Source: Aporhodopirellula sallentina SM41 (GTDB taxonomy: Bacteria; Planctomycetota; Planctomycetia; Pirellulales; Pirellulaceae). From it: a stretch of 64,000 bases of DNA. Location: the NCBI RefSeq assembly GCF_000346505.1, contig NZ_ANOH01000364.1, positions 1 to 64,000 of the forward strand, given 5' to 3'. Position numbers and translations under genes: made by a program. Numbering within the stretch: position 1 is the first letter of the stretch; each line of letters opens with the position of its first letter. This document shows positions 18,894 to 28,670 of this stretch, piece by piece. The notes beneath the pieces were generated by a model. The model was not told the origin of the DNA and ran no database searches. It saw only the letters and a list, made by a program, of their open reading frames with translations.

Positions 18894-20552
18894 CTATCGC
18901 CCGGCCTCAAAAATCTCTTGGATCTCCTCGGGATGCAGCGCTGTACTCAGCAAAACGAATTCGTCGATTCTGCCGTCAAGGTTGCGAATCGGTTCGTCGC
19001 CTGTCTTGCGTGGTCGCAGCCAATTGCCGATCTCCGCCGCGCCGATCCGAAGTGGTTCAGCACGCGGAAGACGATTCCAGGCGGTTTGCGTTCCATTCAC
19101 AAAGTGACGCACCGTCTTGGATTGCGAATCATACGTGGTCGCCAGATGCGTCCAGCGTCCGAGAGGCGAAAGCGAAACCAACGGCGTCGAACCGGTTTGC
19201 ATTTGGCGACTGAGCTTGACGCTGGATTGACCGATCCCCAGCTTGAGATCACCTTGCCTCGCGATTTGCCAGTGCGGCCGCCACGAATCAAAAACGTCGG
19301 TTAGCAGCAATGCTTGATTGACTCCCCGAAGCTCGTCAACGCGAACCCAACACGCGAAGGTCAACTGGGGATACCTCCCCGGGACTCGCACACGAATACG
19401 ATCTGTCGTGTTGTAAAAGCCGAGCGCCTGCTTCTGCGGCCATCGCCCGGGAACGACTTCACACCCGACGACAGTCGCCTTGACTTCTAATCCTTGCACT
19501 GTTGCCAGATTCGTCACCCCCTGACGCGAAAGAAGCTGCTTGTCCCCTTCTTCAAAATTGAAGTAAACCACCAGATCGCTCCGGCGGGAGAACTCTTCGC
19601 TCCATTGCTGCCAACGCCGGTACCTCGCCGACACCGACTCATCAATTGCCGAAGCGGAAGGAAATCCGAATAGATCGAAGCTTGCTTCCCGCAGCCCGAA
19701 CGTTGGCCCGACCTCCACGCTTTCGCCTTCCACCAGCGATTTGCCGAATTCGTTATCGGAAGTATTTCCAACGTCTTTCGGGAAGACATCAACCAAACCG
19801 TCGATCACATGAATCTTTGACACACCGTCGGCGGCTGACGAAATTGCAAACTCGGTTCCGCGATCCACCAATCGCACCGAATCGGTCGTCACGCTAAATC
19901 CTTCGGCACCATCGGGAACGCTCGCACGCAACTTGCCCTCCCGCAAATGAGCACGATCCAAGGACAACAAATCCAAATCAACAGGCCCTTCGAGGAACAG
20001 AGTCACACCGTTGTAAACGCGAATTTCCGCGAAACCTGAATCCAACTGCAACCGCCCTGGAGGTAATTTCATCGGAGGCACATTGTCTTCACGCCACACA
20101 TCACCTGACGTTTGCGCGATCATCGCAATGGTTTCGTCGGGCACCGGCAACTGCTTGGTCACCGGACGTGTTCGAGGCGATTGCCAGACAAACATCAACA
20201 ACAATCCGGCCGCCAAGACGCAGACCCCGGCCAGGGCCCATTTCAGTCCACTCGTTTGCGACGCGCGAGCGGCCTGCCGCGCAAGACCGCCTCTAACATC
20301 CTCACCGCGTCTCTCACGAAGGCCTACCTCGCCCGGTCCGCCGCTCGAACTGACCAAGTCAACCAAATCCACGATCGCAGCACCGTCGAGTTCCTCCTGC
20401 AGGATAGAGTCCAACCGAAAGTGATCTACCCACTCTTCCAAGAACTCTCGATCCGCACGCATCAACTCCTGAGCGCGCAGAGCGTCCTGCCGCGACAGAG
20501 AACCACTCAGCGCCGACTGTAGCAACCGCTCAAATTCTTTTCGCCGGTCCAT
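18894..20552 (-). CDS. FecR-like/LamG-domain anti-sigma protein
   Basis: 552 residues from the ATG at 20552, overlapping the sigma-factor stop as TGATG; an ATG 11 codons upstream is less likely. The N-terminus (residues about 1-60) is a helical, anti-sigma-like sigma-binding part. A single membrane segment lies at about 103-123 (LKWALAGVCVLAAGLLLMF). A FecR-like domain follows (LQLDSGFAEIRVYNGVTLFLEGP, TTDSVRLVDRGTEFAI at about 180-290), then a LamG/concanavalin-like domain to the C-terminus (RIRVRVPGRYPQLTFACWV to LDGRIDEFVLLSTALHPEEI). A LamG domain outside the membrane could bind sugar and release the sigma factor. That mechanism is inferred from domain order. Confidence 0.88.
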   Translation of the reverse strand: MDRRKEFERLLQSALSGSLSRQDALRAQELMRADREFLEEWVDHFRLDSILQEELDGAAIVDLVDLVSSSGGPGEVGLRERRGEDVRGGLARQAARASQTSGLKWALAGVCVLAAGLLLMFVWQSPRTRPVTKQLPVPDETIAMIAQTSGDVWREDNVPPMKLPPGRLQLDSGFAEIRVYNGVTLFLEGPVDLDLLSLDRAHLREGKLRASVPDGAEGFSVTTDSVRLVDRGTEFAISSAADGVSKIHVIDGLVDVFPKDVGNTSDNEFGKSLVEGESVEVGPTFGLREASFDLFGFPSASAIDESVSARYRRWQQWSEEFSRRSDLVVYFNFEEGDKQLLSRQGVTNLATVQGLEVKATVVGCEVVPGRWPQKQALGFYNTTDRIRVRVPGRYPQLTFACWVRVDELRGVNQALLLTDVFDSWRPHWQIARQGDLKLGIGQSSVKLSRQMQTGSTPLVSLSPLGRWTHLATTYDSQSKTVRHFVNGTQTAWNRLPRAEPLRIGAAEIGNWLRPRKTGDEPIRNLDGRIDEFVLLSTALHPEEIQEIFEAGR

Positions 20553-21112
20553 CAAACCTGTGTCCCCATCTTTGACTCGATGCACTGAAGCAACAAACCA
20601 CGAATTCGATACAACGTCTGGCGGATCGAACCGGCCGGACGGCTCATCTCATCGGCGATCCGAACGACGGACATGCCTTGGGTGTAACGCATCTCCAACA
20701 AAGTCCGCTGCGCGGTCGGCAACCGCTCCAGACAGCCCCGCAGGGCGCTGCGTTCATCATCAAATCCGATGGATCGTTCCGTCGCCGCGTCGGCCAGTTC
20801 GAGAACAAAGGATTCATCAAAGACCAAGCGATCACGCGAATAGGATCGCATCCGTTCGAGCACCTTGTACCGAGCCACTTGGCTCGACCACGCCCAAAAG
20901 TCAGTCCCGATTTCGAAGTCACCGGCCTTCTTCCACAGCACCATGTTGACCTCCTGCAACAGGTCATCCACGTCGTCATTGCCGGCCAGCAGCGAACGTA
21001 GAAAACCGCGAAGCCGCGACTGATGCTTGGCAATCAGCCCGACAACCTCCGACTGCGGATCGTTCAATTCATCATCGTTCAATGGCTGTTTCGCTTTCTC
21101 AACGTTGTTCAC
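20552..21112 (-). CDS. ECF sigma factor of the Rhodopirellula/Verrucomicrobium type
   Basis: 186 residues from a GTG at 21112, selected because GGGAAGG lies seven bases before it; a TTG five codons earlier has no such site. Sigma region 2 is at about residues 20-90 (VDDLLQEVNMVLWKK, FWAWSSQVARYKVLERMR), and region 4 at about 120-180 (LERLPTAQRTLLEMRYTQG, SVVRIADEMSRPAGSIRQTLYRIR). It directs RNA polymerase to its own promoter set. It is coupled to the downstream anti-sigma gene. Targets probably include the adjacent polysaccharide operon and sulfatase, inferred from position. Three tandem 16-bp repeats sit over its start. Confidence 0.93.
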   Translation of the reverse strand: MNNVEKAKQPLNDDELNDPQSEVVGLIAKHQSRLRGFLRSLLAGNDDVDDLLQEVNMVLWKKAGDFEIGTDFWAWSSQVARYKVLERMRSYSRDRLVFDESFVLELADAATERSIGFDDERSALRGCLERLPTAQRTLLEMRYTQGMSVVRIADEMSRPAGSIRQTLYRIRGLLLQCIESKMGTQV

Positions 21113-21123
21113 TGCCAACCTTC

Positions 21124-21171
21124 CCAACTGGCCACATTGCTAGCTGGCTAGATTGCTAGCTGGCCACATCT
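21124..21171 (-). promoter_or_regulatory. Three tandem 16-bp imperfect repeats upstream of the sigma-factor start
   Basis: Read on the plus strand, units begin at 21124, 21140 and 21156. The middle unit is CTAGCTGGCTAGATTG and the third CTAGCTGGCCACATCT; the first differs in a few bases. They start 11 bases upstream of the GTG, so they lie in the 5' untranslated part or core promoter. Regular 16-bp spacing (about 1.5 helical turns) could reflect a multi-site operator. Simple repeat expansion is the alternative. Confidence 0.6.
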
Positions 21172-21300
21172 CGCCCACCATTCGCTAATGATCGCGAATC
21201 AGGAAGTGTCAACAACAAAACCGAACGGCCGGTCGTCCCGCCATCCGGTTCAGCAACGGATGATTTGCGGCGTGAACCGGCGGAATCCACTCAGCCGGGT

Positions 21301-22854
21301 TCAGTCAACGTCGCTCCCCCACCAACGCGATTTCGCGCCGGGGTTCCAGTTCGGCTTCAAGAAACCGGAATGCTGTTTCTCGAGCTTCTGCATTCGGGTA
21401 GAGCTGAGCTTCTTGATCTTCGCATCGAATTTATCTCGATTGAAACGCGGGTCGGGCTGCGGGAATTTGGCTTTTGTATCTGCCAAATACTGGTCGAGAC
21501 GTTTTCGCAACGCATTGACACGTTCCGGATAAAGCGAGGCGACGTCATTTTGCTCGCCGACGTCTTTACTCAACTGATAGAGTTCATTCCTACCGTCTTC
21601 GTGGTAGTAGATCAGCTTCCAATCACCCGACCGAATCATCGACGATGGTTCGCCGCCCTGGTTTCCGTAATGTGGGTAGTGCCAGAAAAGATCACGAGGC
21701 GGAATCGTTTTCCCCTCGAGCAGCGGCACCAAACTCACCCCATCGACATGCTGCTCGGGACGCAGCGGCAAGCCCGCGAGTTCCAGGATAGTCGGGTAAA
21801 AATCCATACCGATGACGGCAACATCCGATGACGAACCGGCCTCAGTCATGCCGGGGACATGGATGATGTAGGGTTCGTGAATCCCACCTTCCCATTGCCG
21901 ACCTTTGCCACCGCGAAACGGCAATAGGCTGGTCGAGTACGCGTCTCCCGAAGAAACGCCACCGTTGTCCGACGTGAAAATCACCACGGTGTCTTTGTCC
22001 AATCCGGTCGATTGCAGTTTCTCCATGACGATCCCGACGGCTGTATCCATCGACTCAACCATTCCCGCATAGATCGGATTGTCTTGGACCTGACGCACCG
22101 CCAAGCGGCGATCAAACTTGAAACGACTCGCCTGCCCAACCAAGCCCATCGACTCAGCCTTGTCACGGTATTTTTGGAACAGCTCTTTCGTCGTTTGAAT
22201 CGGTCCGTGAACGGTATAGAACGACAAAAACGCGAAGAAAGGTGACTCACGATTTTCCTCGATGAACGAGGCCGTTTCATTTGCCAATCGCAACGTCAAC
22301 AATTCACCATCGGGACCGCTCTCCAACCTCGGGTTTACCCACGGCGCGAAGTAGCCTCCCGCAGGCGAACCTTTGTCCCATCCTCCCTTGTTGATCGAAA
22401 ACCCATGATCTTCAGGCCACGATCCTTCTGCCCCCAAATGCCACTTCCCCGCAAAGAAGGTGCGATACCCGCCATCCTGCAGAGCTTCGGCAATCGTCAC
22501 GTCTTCGTGCGGCAAGCTATAAACGTACTCGGGAGGCAAAACCGGATCGTCGCGGTTCCACTGAGTCCCATGCGCCGCACCGATCCAATCGGTGATCCCG
22601 TGTCGGGCCGTTGATTTTCCCGTCATGATGCTCGCCCGCGACGGACTGCAAACACGGCACGCGGCATAACCCTGGTCGAACCGCATCCCCGACGCGGCCA
22701 ACGCATCGACATTTGGCGTTTCATAGAACGTGCTGCCGTTGTACCCGAGATCACCGAACCCCAGGTCATCAACCAAGATGAACACAAAGTTACGTTGCCC
22801 CGCGTTAACGACACCGGAAAACAGACTCAGCAGCAAAACAAGCAGATATTTCAT
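21301..22854 (-). CDS. Secreted sulfatase
   Basis: 517 residues from the ATG at 22854, which follows GAGG by four bases and starts a clear signal peptide (MKYLLVLLLSLFSGVVNA); the frame extends 43 codons upstream without meaning. FVFILVDDLGFGDLGYNG holds the metal-binding aspartates. The formylglycine cysteine is C69 in CSPSRASIMTG. TFFAGKWHLG, FYTVHGPI, FTSDNGG and RGGKGRQWEGGIHEP are the other sulfatase landmarks, typical of arylsulfatase A-like enzymes. The C-terminus is basic. It lies 188 bases upstream of the sigma-factor gene on the same strand and is divergent from gntP. Its substrate may be the same sulfated galactan, but only position suggests that. Confidence 0.93.
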   Translation of the reverse strand: MKYLLVLLLSLFSGVVNAGQRNFVFILVDDLGFGDLGYNGSTFYETPNVDALAASGMRFDQGYAACRVCSPSRASIMTGKSTARHGITDWIGAAHGTQWNRDDPVLPPEYVYSLPHEDVTIAEALQDGGYRTFFAGKWHLGAEGSWPEDHGFSINKGGWDKGSPAGGYFAPWVNPRLESGPDGELLTLRLANETASFIEENRESPFFAFLSFYTVHGPIQTTKELFQKYRDKAESMGLVGQASRFKFDRRLAVRQVQDNPIYAGMVESMDTAVGIVMEKLQSTGLDKDTVVIFTSDNGGVSSGDAYSTSLLPFRGGKGRQWEGGIHEPYIIHVPGMTEAGSSSDVAVIGMDFYPTILELAGLPLRPEQHVDGVSLVPLLEGKTIPPRDLFWHYPHYGNQGGEPSSMIRSGDWKLIYYHEDGRNELYQLSKDVGEQNDVASLYPERVNALRKRLDQYLADTKAKFPQPDPRFNRDKFDAKIKKLSSTRMQKLEKQHSGFLKPNWNPGAKSRWWGSDVD

Positions 22855-23081
22855 AGAACCTCGCAACTCACTTTTCGCATCGATCAGGAAAAACATGGTG
22901 GTACGAAAGAGCATAGCGTTCCCCTGCGTCGTTATCAAAACCGCGAAACGACCAAACATCGCTCGCGATTGAGAATCGAACAAGCATTCGCCTCAATCAA
23001 CGAAAACAAGATTATCCGCGTTGGGCCATCATCGACCGGAGAATCAGCCCGCTCATTTTAGCTACGATCTAGGGTCGGGCG

Positions 23082-24479
23082 ATGAGTTTTCGGATTGGTT
23101 CTCTGCGTACAGCACCTCGCATCATGCAACTCTTGATTCTTTTCCTATGTGTCGCAGTCCTGCTCGTTGCGATCAGTGGCTGGAAACTGCATCCGTTTCT
23201 CGCGCTACTTGCCATTGGATTGCTCTACGGGATCGCCTGCGGGTTGGGACCGGTTCGGTCGGTTGAGCTGTTGACCGAAGGGTTCGCGGGAACGCTGCAG
23301 TGGATCGCGATCATCATGGTCCTCGGCGCCATGATCGGAGAAATTTCCAACGACACCGGAGGCGCATCCCTGATCGCGCGTTCGACGTTAAAGCTGTCCG
23401 GAGAGAAACGCCTCCCGTACGCGATGGGCATCACCGGCTACATCATTTCCATCCCGGTGTTTGTCGACGTTGCCTACATCATGATGCAATCCGTCACCGA
23501 GGCTCTTGCCGCAAAGAGCAAACAAAATATCCTCGGTGTTGGTCTTTCGCTCGCGACAGGACTGACGGCGACTCACGCCTTGATGCCACCGACTCCCGGA
23601 CCTCTCGCGGTTGCCGGCATTTTGGATGGCCAATTGGGACGGATCATCCTGATCAATTTCTTCGTCGCGTTTTCCGCAATGGCGGGCGGCTTAGCGTGGG
23701 CGATCTTTTACTGCCGCAAAGTGGAACTGGACGCGGACAGAATCATTCGCGAAAGATACGCCTCGAAGTCGAAGGATACGTTATCCAAGGGCGTTTCCTC
23801 TGACAGCAAATCACAACCCCACAACCAATCCATCTGGATCGCCTGCCTACCCATCTTTGCGCCGCTGGTGCTAATCGCAATCGGTTCATTCACGCCATCG
23901 GAATCAACAAATCACTGGTCCACGATGGCCCGCTTTTTGGGTTCTCCCCTCGTCGCACTTTCGATCGGCGTGATCCTAGCGACGCTGCAATATGGACGCG
24001 ACGTCAGCATGAGTCGGCTATCGAGCGTCACCGAGCGTGCAATTGAAAAGACCGCGCTCGTCGTCATGCTCACCGGCGCGGGCGGCGCATTCGGGCACGT
24101 CATCAAAAACTCCGGCGTCACCGAAACCATTTCACAATACGCGTCAGAGATCGAATCGGTCGGCTTTCTGTTTCCTTTTCTGCTCGCATCCATTATCACA
24201 ACAACGACCGGGTCGATCACCGTTTCGATGATCACGACCGCATCCATTGTTGCCCCCGCTCTCACGACGCTAGGCATCTCTGCCGAAATGGCCGCGGCAT
24301 TGATCGGCAGCGGTTCGTTCTGCGTCTTCCATGTCAATTCCAGCTTCTTTTGGCTGTTGAATCGTCTTCACGACGCGCCTCCAACGGTGCTCCTAAAAAC
24401 CTACACGGTTCAATCGCTCTGCATGGGCTTGGGTGCACTCGCCGCGGTGCTGCTCTTGAAACTTTGCGGCCTGCAGTAG
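23082..24479 (+). CDS. gntP: GntP-family permease (gluconate or sugar acid importer)
   Basis: 465 residues with about 12-13 membrane segments and a hydrophilic loop near residues 220-250 (KSKDTLSKGVSSDSKS). The pattern ATHALMPPTPGPLAVAGILDGQLG at about 163-186 and the C-terminal FHVNSSFFWLLNRLH are GntP signatures. The family imports gluconate, idonate or related acids with protons. No sugar-acid kinase or dehydratase is adjacent, so the substrate is unknown; a galactan-derived acid such as 3,6-anhydrogalactonate is a speculative possibility. The ATG at 23082 is used; an in-frame ATG at 23124 begins at the first hydrophobic segment and is also possible. Confidence 0.9.
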   Translation: MSFRIGSLRTAPRIMQLLILFLCVAVLLVAISGWKLHPFLALLAIGLLYGIACGLGPVRSVELLTEGFAGTLQWIAIIMVLGAMIGEISNDTGGASLIARSTLKLSGEKRLPYAMGITGYIISIPVFVDVAYIMMQSVTEALAAKSKQNILGVGLSLATGLTATHALMPPTPGPLAVAGILDGQLGRIILINFFVAFSAMAGGLAWAIFYCRKVELDADRIIRERYASKSKDTLSKGVSSDSKSQPHNQSIWIACLPIFAPLVLIAIGSFTPSESTNHWSTMARFLGSPLVALSIGVILATLQYGRDVSMSRLSSVTERAIEKTALVVMLTGAGGAFGHVIKNSGVTETISQYASEIESVGFLFPFLLASIITTTTGSITVSMITTASIVAPALTTLGISAEMAAALIGSGSFCVFHVNSSFFWLLNRLHDAPPTVLLKTYTVQSLCMGLGALAAVLLLKLCGLQ

Positions 24480-24600
24480 CCGTCGCTTTCTCGGAGAACG
24501 CACCTTGTCCTCGGTCGCGATGTCACCCGATTCGAGGCGAGTTGTTTGCAACGTCGTACGTCAACGACACGCGTTCGCCCCCAACGCAATTCACTCGCCG

Positions 24601-25734
24601 CTACGCCTGACGAAGTGCATCGACAATCGGAACGGTCGCCGCCTGCACCGCAGGCGCCACCCCCGCGACAACGCCGACCAGAGCCGAAATACTAATTCCG
24701 GACACGGCTAAACCGATCGAGGGACGAAAGGCGATCGTGGCCCCCTCGGCACCAATTGCAAAGCCGCCACCCCACAGTAAAGCCAGAGCGAAGAGAGTTC
24801 CGCTGAAACCGCCGACGATACACAACAGCGTACTTTCCGCGAGCACCAAACGCATCGTCCGCACCGGACGCACACCAATCGTTTGCAGCACCGCGTACTC
24901 TTTCATGCGGTCTTGCACACTCATTACCGTGGTGGTCGCAACGAGTGACAGAACGAGCCCCACGCATGCATAGCCGAGCCAATGTGCGAACCCGATAAGG
25001 TCCACCAAATCGGACAGAGTGCTAGCCTGAAAAGCACCTTTGCGGCGAGTCTTGGTCGCCACCGCACCGGTTCGCAGTTTCGCGTCGATTTCGGAAGCCA
25101 CTCGATCTGGATCGGCTCCTTCGGCCAACGTGACTTCGTGCTGGGTCACCAATCCTGCCGCATCGAGACCGCGGGTGTACTGCAGAAACGCGAGACTCGT
25201 ATAAATCAAATTCTCTTCCGACGGAACGCTCGACTCAAAGACCCCCGCGACTTTGACAGAGATCTCTCCGATCGAAAACTGATCACCAGCGTCGAGCCCT
25301 CTTCGCTGAGCAACGTTCCTGCCCACGATCGCCGCATCACGCTGGCTCTCGAACCCATCCCAACTCCCTTCGACTAACTCGATCGGACGTGACGAACGAA
25401 TCTGTTCAGGATCGGCACCGTTGAAAACGACGATGTCTAAACTCGCACGACAGTTGTTCGTCCAAACCTGAATCGGCATCACATCACGGACACCAGAGAC
25501 TTCCTTAATTTTGCCCGCATAGTCTTCAGGCAGCCGACTGCTCGTCGGACAAAATCGGTTCTCTTGAAATACGATCAAACTGCGGTCCGCGTCCTCTCCC
25601 GTTGTCAAACGATTGAGGCCCTCCTGAACCGACCCGACAAAGCAGAACACGAACATCGCCACCGCGGCACCTGACACAGTCAACAGCGTTCGCGTTCGAT
25701 GTCGCCAAAGCGTTTTCAGGACGTAGGTAATCAT
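24601..25734 (-). CDS. ABC transporter permease (FtsX/MacB type)
   Basis: 377 residues. One membrane helix near the N-terminus ([20 protein letters not shown]), a large extracytoplasmic MacB-like domain (about residues 40-250), and three helices at the C-terminus (about 250-370) give the type VII ABC layout. The start overlaps the stop of the ATPase gene by ATGA. It is the last gene of an efflux or lipid/lipoprotein-type ABC operon with the second permease at 28671-29825. Confidence 0.9.
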   Translation of the reverse strand: MITYVLKTLWRHRTRTLLTVSGAAVAMFVFCFVGSVQEGLNRLTTGEDADRSLIVFQENRFCPTSSRLPEDYAGKIKEVSGVRDVMPIQVWTNNCRASLDIVVFNGADPEQIRSSRPIELVEGSWDGFESQRDAAIVGRNVAQRRGLDAGDQFSIGEISVKVAGVFESSVPSEENLIYTSLAFLQYTRGLDAAGLVTQHEVTLAEGADPDRVASEIDAKLRTGAVATKTRRKGAFQASTLSDLVDLIGFAHWLGYACVGLVLSLVATTTVMSVQDRMKEYAVLQTIGVRPVRTMRLVLAESTLLCIVGGFSGTLFALALLWGGGFAIGAEGATIAFRPSIGLAVSGISISALVGVVAGVAPAVQAATVPIVDALRQA

Positions 25735-26465
25735 TGCGTTGCCACCGAACCGCTCGCAGGCGTTTGATCCTCGGGCACCAAGACCGTTTTTTCTCTCTCA
25801 ACAAATTTGCCGTTTTGCAGCAGCAATCGGCGAGAGGCAATCTCGGCCGCCTCCGCATCGTGCGTTACCATCAACATGGTGATGTTCAACTCCTTGTTGA
25901 GCCGCTGCAGCAGCACCTGTATTTGCTCACTGGTCTCGGTATCAAGGCTCCCGGTTGGTTCATCGGCGACGACCACCTTAGGGTGCGAGACGATCGCCCG
26001 TGCGATCCCCACACGTTGTTCCTGTCCCCCTGACAATTGCCGTGGGTAATGCTCTGCACGATCACTTAACCCCACCGCTTCGAGTGCCAACTCCACACGT
26101 TGTCGCCGCTCGGTCGATGACAGCTTTAAAAGAAGTGTCGGCAACTCAACGTTCTCGTATGCGGTCAGAACGGGGATCAAGTTGTGAGTTTGGAAGATAT
26201 AACCCAAGTTCGCAGCTCTCCAGTCCGCCAATTTGCTTCGCGACAGTTCGGTAATCTCCGTCCCGTCAACGAAGATCGTCCCCGAATCAACTCGATCGAT
26301 CCCACTGACCAGGTTGAGCAGCGTACTCTTTCCAGTTCCACTCGGTCCCATCAGGGAAACGAACTCTCCCTGCTCGATCGACAAATCAACGTCATCCAAC
26401 GGTGTGATCGTCTCGTCTCCTTTTTGGAAACTCTTCGACACGCCTCGCAATTCTACCAACGCCAT
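25731..26465 (-). CDS. ABC transporter ATPase (LolD/MacB-like)
   Basis: 244 residues. Walker A is GPSGTGKST at 40-48, the Q-loop [19 protein letters not shown] at 91-109, the ABC signature [15 protein letters not shown] at 143-157, Walker [10 protein letters not shown] at 164-172, and the switch histidine lies in [11 protein letters not shown]. The sequence is of the LolD/MacB/DevA group, which powers mechanotransmission-type permeases. It starts directly after the adaptor stop codon and overlaps the permease start. Confidence 0.95.
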   Translation of the reverse strand: MALVELRGVSKSFQKGDETITPLDDVDLSIEQGEFVSLMGPSGTGKSTLLNLVSGIDRVDSGTIFVDGTEITELSRSKLADWRAANLGYIFQTHNLIPVLTAYENVELPTLLLKLSSTERRQRVELALEAVGLSDRAEHYPRQLSGGQEQRVGIARAIVSHPKVVVADEPTGSLDTETSEQIQVLLQRLNKELNITMLMVTHDAEAAEIASRRLLLQNGKFVEREKTVLVPEDQTPASGSVATQ

Positions 26466-28021
26466 TTATTTCATCCCTATTCTTTGATCGTCACCACGAA
26501 TCAATACCGGTTTACCATCCGTCAGCGGTTCGGAGCGATCCACGACGATCTTTTCGGTCACGCGCAACCCCGATTCAACCTCAATGAGTCCTTCGTTGCT
26601 TTCCCCGCCCAAAATCACTTGTCGTTTTTGAGAGCGACCTTCCGAATCGACGATCCAAACATACGATCCCGCGTCGTCCGATTCGATCACTTGCTTGGGC
26701 GCGAACAGACGTTCGGATTGTTGAGTCTCTTTGCCGGAGGTCTGAACCTCAGGCGACATAAACGTGGCGGTTACCAACATTTCCGGGCTAACCGTGGACG
26801 GTGGACGCATCAACTCGACCTTCACTTCCAAAGTGTTCTTTTGCACGTTCGCGGAACTCGTCGACTGCAGAACTCGGCCCTGCAGCTTTGCTTTCGATGA
26901 TGCGGTTTCAATTTCGACCGGTTGCCCCGGAATCACCATCGGAACATCCTCCAAACGAACGTCCACCCGCACCTGCAAACGTTCCGGATCGTACATTTCG
27001 ACAACCGTGCTCGAACCTTGCCCCGGTGCGGTGCCTCCGCCTGCGACATGCGTGCCAGGCGACGCCACCAAACGCAGTACCCGACCATTCATCGGCGCAC
27101 GTACGATGTTTCGATCCAACGCGAGCTCGGCGAGCCGTACCTGCAAACGAGCTTCTTCGCAGAGAGCCTTCGCCGATTGAACCTTGGCCTCCGCCTCTTC
27201 GAGTTGCCGTGTTTCTTCGACCAGCAGTTTGAGTTGCCGCTGCAACGCGGCCTCCTTGTCCTTCAATGCGTCCACCTCGCGCTGCAAGTTGGGGCGGCGT
27301 TGTTGCAGTTCGCGCAGCGTCGCTTCGGCAGCCGCGTAGTCGCTTTCCGCTCGGGCAATCACTCTTCCGGGGACCGCTCCCTTGGCAGACTGTTTTCCCT
27401 CCATGCTGCTCCGCGCGAACGCCAAGTTTGCTTCGCTCGCCTCAATCAGATACGGCAACTTCGCAAGTTCCGTTTGCGCCTTCGCTAACATGCTCCGAGC
27501 ATCCGACAACTGCACTTCCAAATGCACCGGGTTGTCGCGACGCACTCGTGCGGCATCGAGTTCGGCTCGAGCCCGCTTCAGTTCGCCTTCACGAATCGCC
27601 AACAGGTTCTCCGCTTGCTCGACTTTCAATTCGGCATCGATTGAAATCAGCATCGCGATCGGTTCGCCCTTGCGGACTTGCTGACCTTCGACAACGAGTA
27701 ACTCCTCGATCACGCCCTGAGTCAATGCGGCGACGCGTATCGCCGTGGGCCTCGGCTCGACCCAGCCGGGTGCCTGAAACAACGCCGTTCCCGCCTTTTG
27801 TATCACTGCCCGCTTGGACACAACGGGAACCACGGTTACCGACGGCATTGGCATCATTCGACGCCCCGCCGCCGATAAAAATGCCCCAAGAACCCTACCA
27901 GGATCGCAACCGGCAGCCCGTAACGCGTCAACCAACGTCGACGGCGCACCGGTCTCGCGTTCGGTTCACCTTTCGGTGACCGATCAATCGCGAGACGACT
28001 CAAATCAAAAGGCTCAGACAT
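26466..28021 (-). CDS. HlyD/RND-type periplasmic adaptor with an apparent -1 frameshift
   Basis: The intact-looking product would be about 518 residues. A frame from the ATG at 28021 gives [17 protein letters not shown], a basic stretch and a membrane helix ([13 protein letters not shown]), then stops at 27854. The main frame, from inside that segment to 26466, carries [12 protein letters not shown], a biotinyl-lipoyl-like half ([23 protein letters not shown]), a long coiled coil (about 200 residues) and the beta-barrel ([15 protein letters not shown]). The two join perfectly if one G is added at 27884-27887, a run of four G on the coding strand. This is either a real mutation, a sequencing error or recoding. 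The adaptor would bridge the inner-membrane ABC complex to the outer envelope. Confidence 0.85.
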
Positions 28022-28067
28022 AAGCAACCAAAGCGGGCGTCGTGAGGGAACAGCAAGACCGCGTCGA

Positions 28068-28574
28068 TCAGTCCTTCTTCACGAACACTTGATCGGCCAC
28101 AACCGTCAGATTGCCTTGCTCGTCTTTCTGAGCAGTGCCGCTGACAACGACCTTAGACAGTTCTTTGACCGACAACAGCTCGCGAGCATCTTCGGCGAGT
28201 GGTCCTCCCGATTCGTCAACGATCTTGACCGTCGCGATGTTGTCTTTGACCTGATCTTGAGTGCAGCAATAGTCCCAAGGTGTTGGACAACCTTCTTCGT
28301 CGGCGCAATAAGGCACGCTCTCATCCACGATCGTGAACGCAGCCAACCCGTCAACGAACGGTTCGGTAGAACCGCCGATCAATCCGACCAAGGTAATCGG
28401 TTGGCCGTCTTCGCCCGACGCGTTCGCATCGCCCACTGAGACCGCACCGGACGGTTCGGCATCGACGAGGTACTGGGAGGTTGGTTCATCCGTTCTGTCG
28501 GCCGATGGAGATGCACCACAGCCAACAACAAAGACCAACATGCCCGCAATCAAAACACCGTATACACTCTTCAT
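28068..28574 (-). CDS. Secreted lipoprotein of the efflux operon
   Basis: 168 residues with a lipobox ending at C19 (MLVFVVGCG). The mature part has an acidic, low-complexity linker (about 22-60), then a compact domain with PYCADEEGCPTPWDYCCTQ at about 88-106 and VVVSGTAQKDEQGNLTVVADQVFVKK near the end. The latter looks like an OB-fold beta barrel. Four cysteines in the middle could hold a metal or form disulfides. It lies 46 bases upstream of the adaptor and 96 bases after the first permease, so it is probably part of the transporter. The function is unknown. Confidence 0.75.
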   Translation of the reverse strand: MKSVYGVLIAGMLVFVVGCGASPSADRTDEPTSQYLVDAEPSGAVSVGDANASGEDGQPITLVGLIGGSTEPFVDGLAAFTIVDESVPYCADEEGCPTPWDYCCTQDQVKDNIATVKIVDESGGPLAEDARELLSVKELSKVVVSGTAQKDEQGNLTVVADQVFVKKD

Positions 28575-28670
28575 ATCAAACTCCTATTGAACCCTATCGT
28601 TGGGAAAAAAGAGCCCTCGTCCGACACGTGATACGAACACGATCCAAACATGAGAAACTCCACGAAACAA

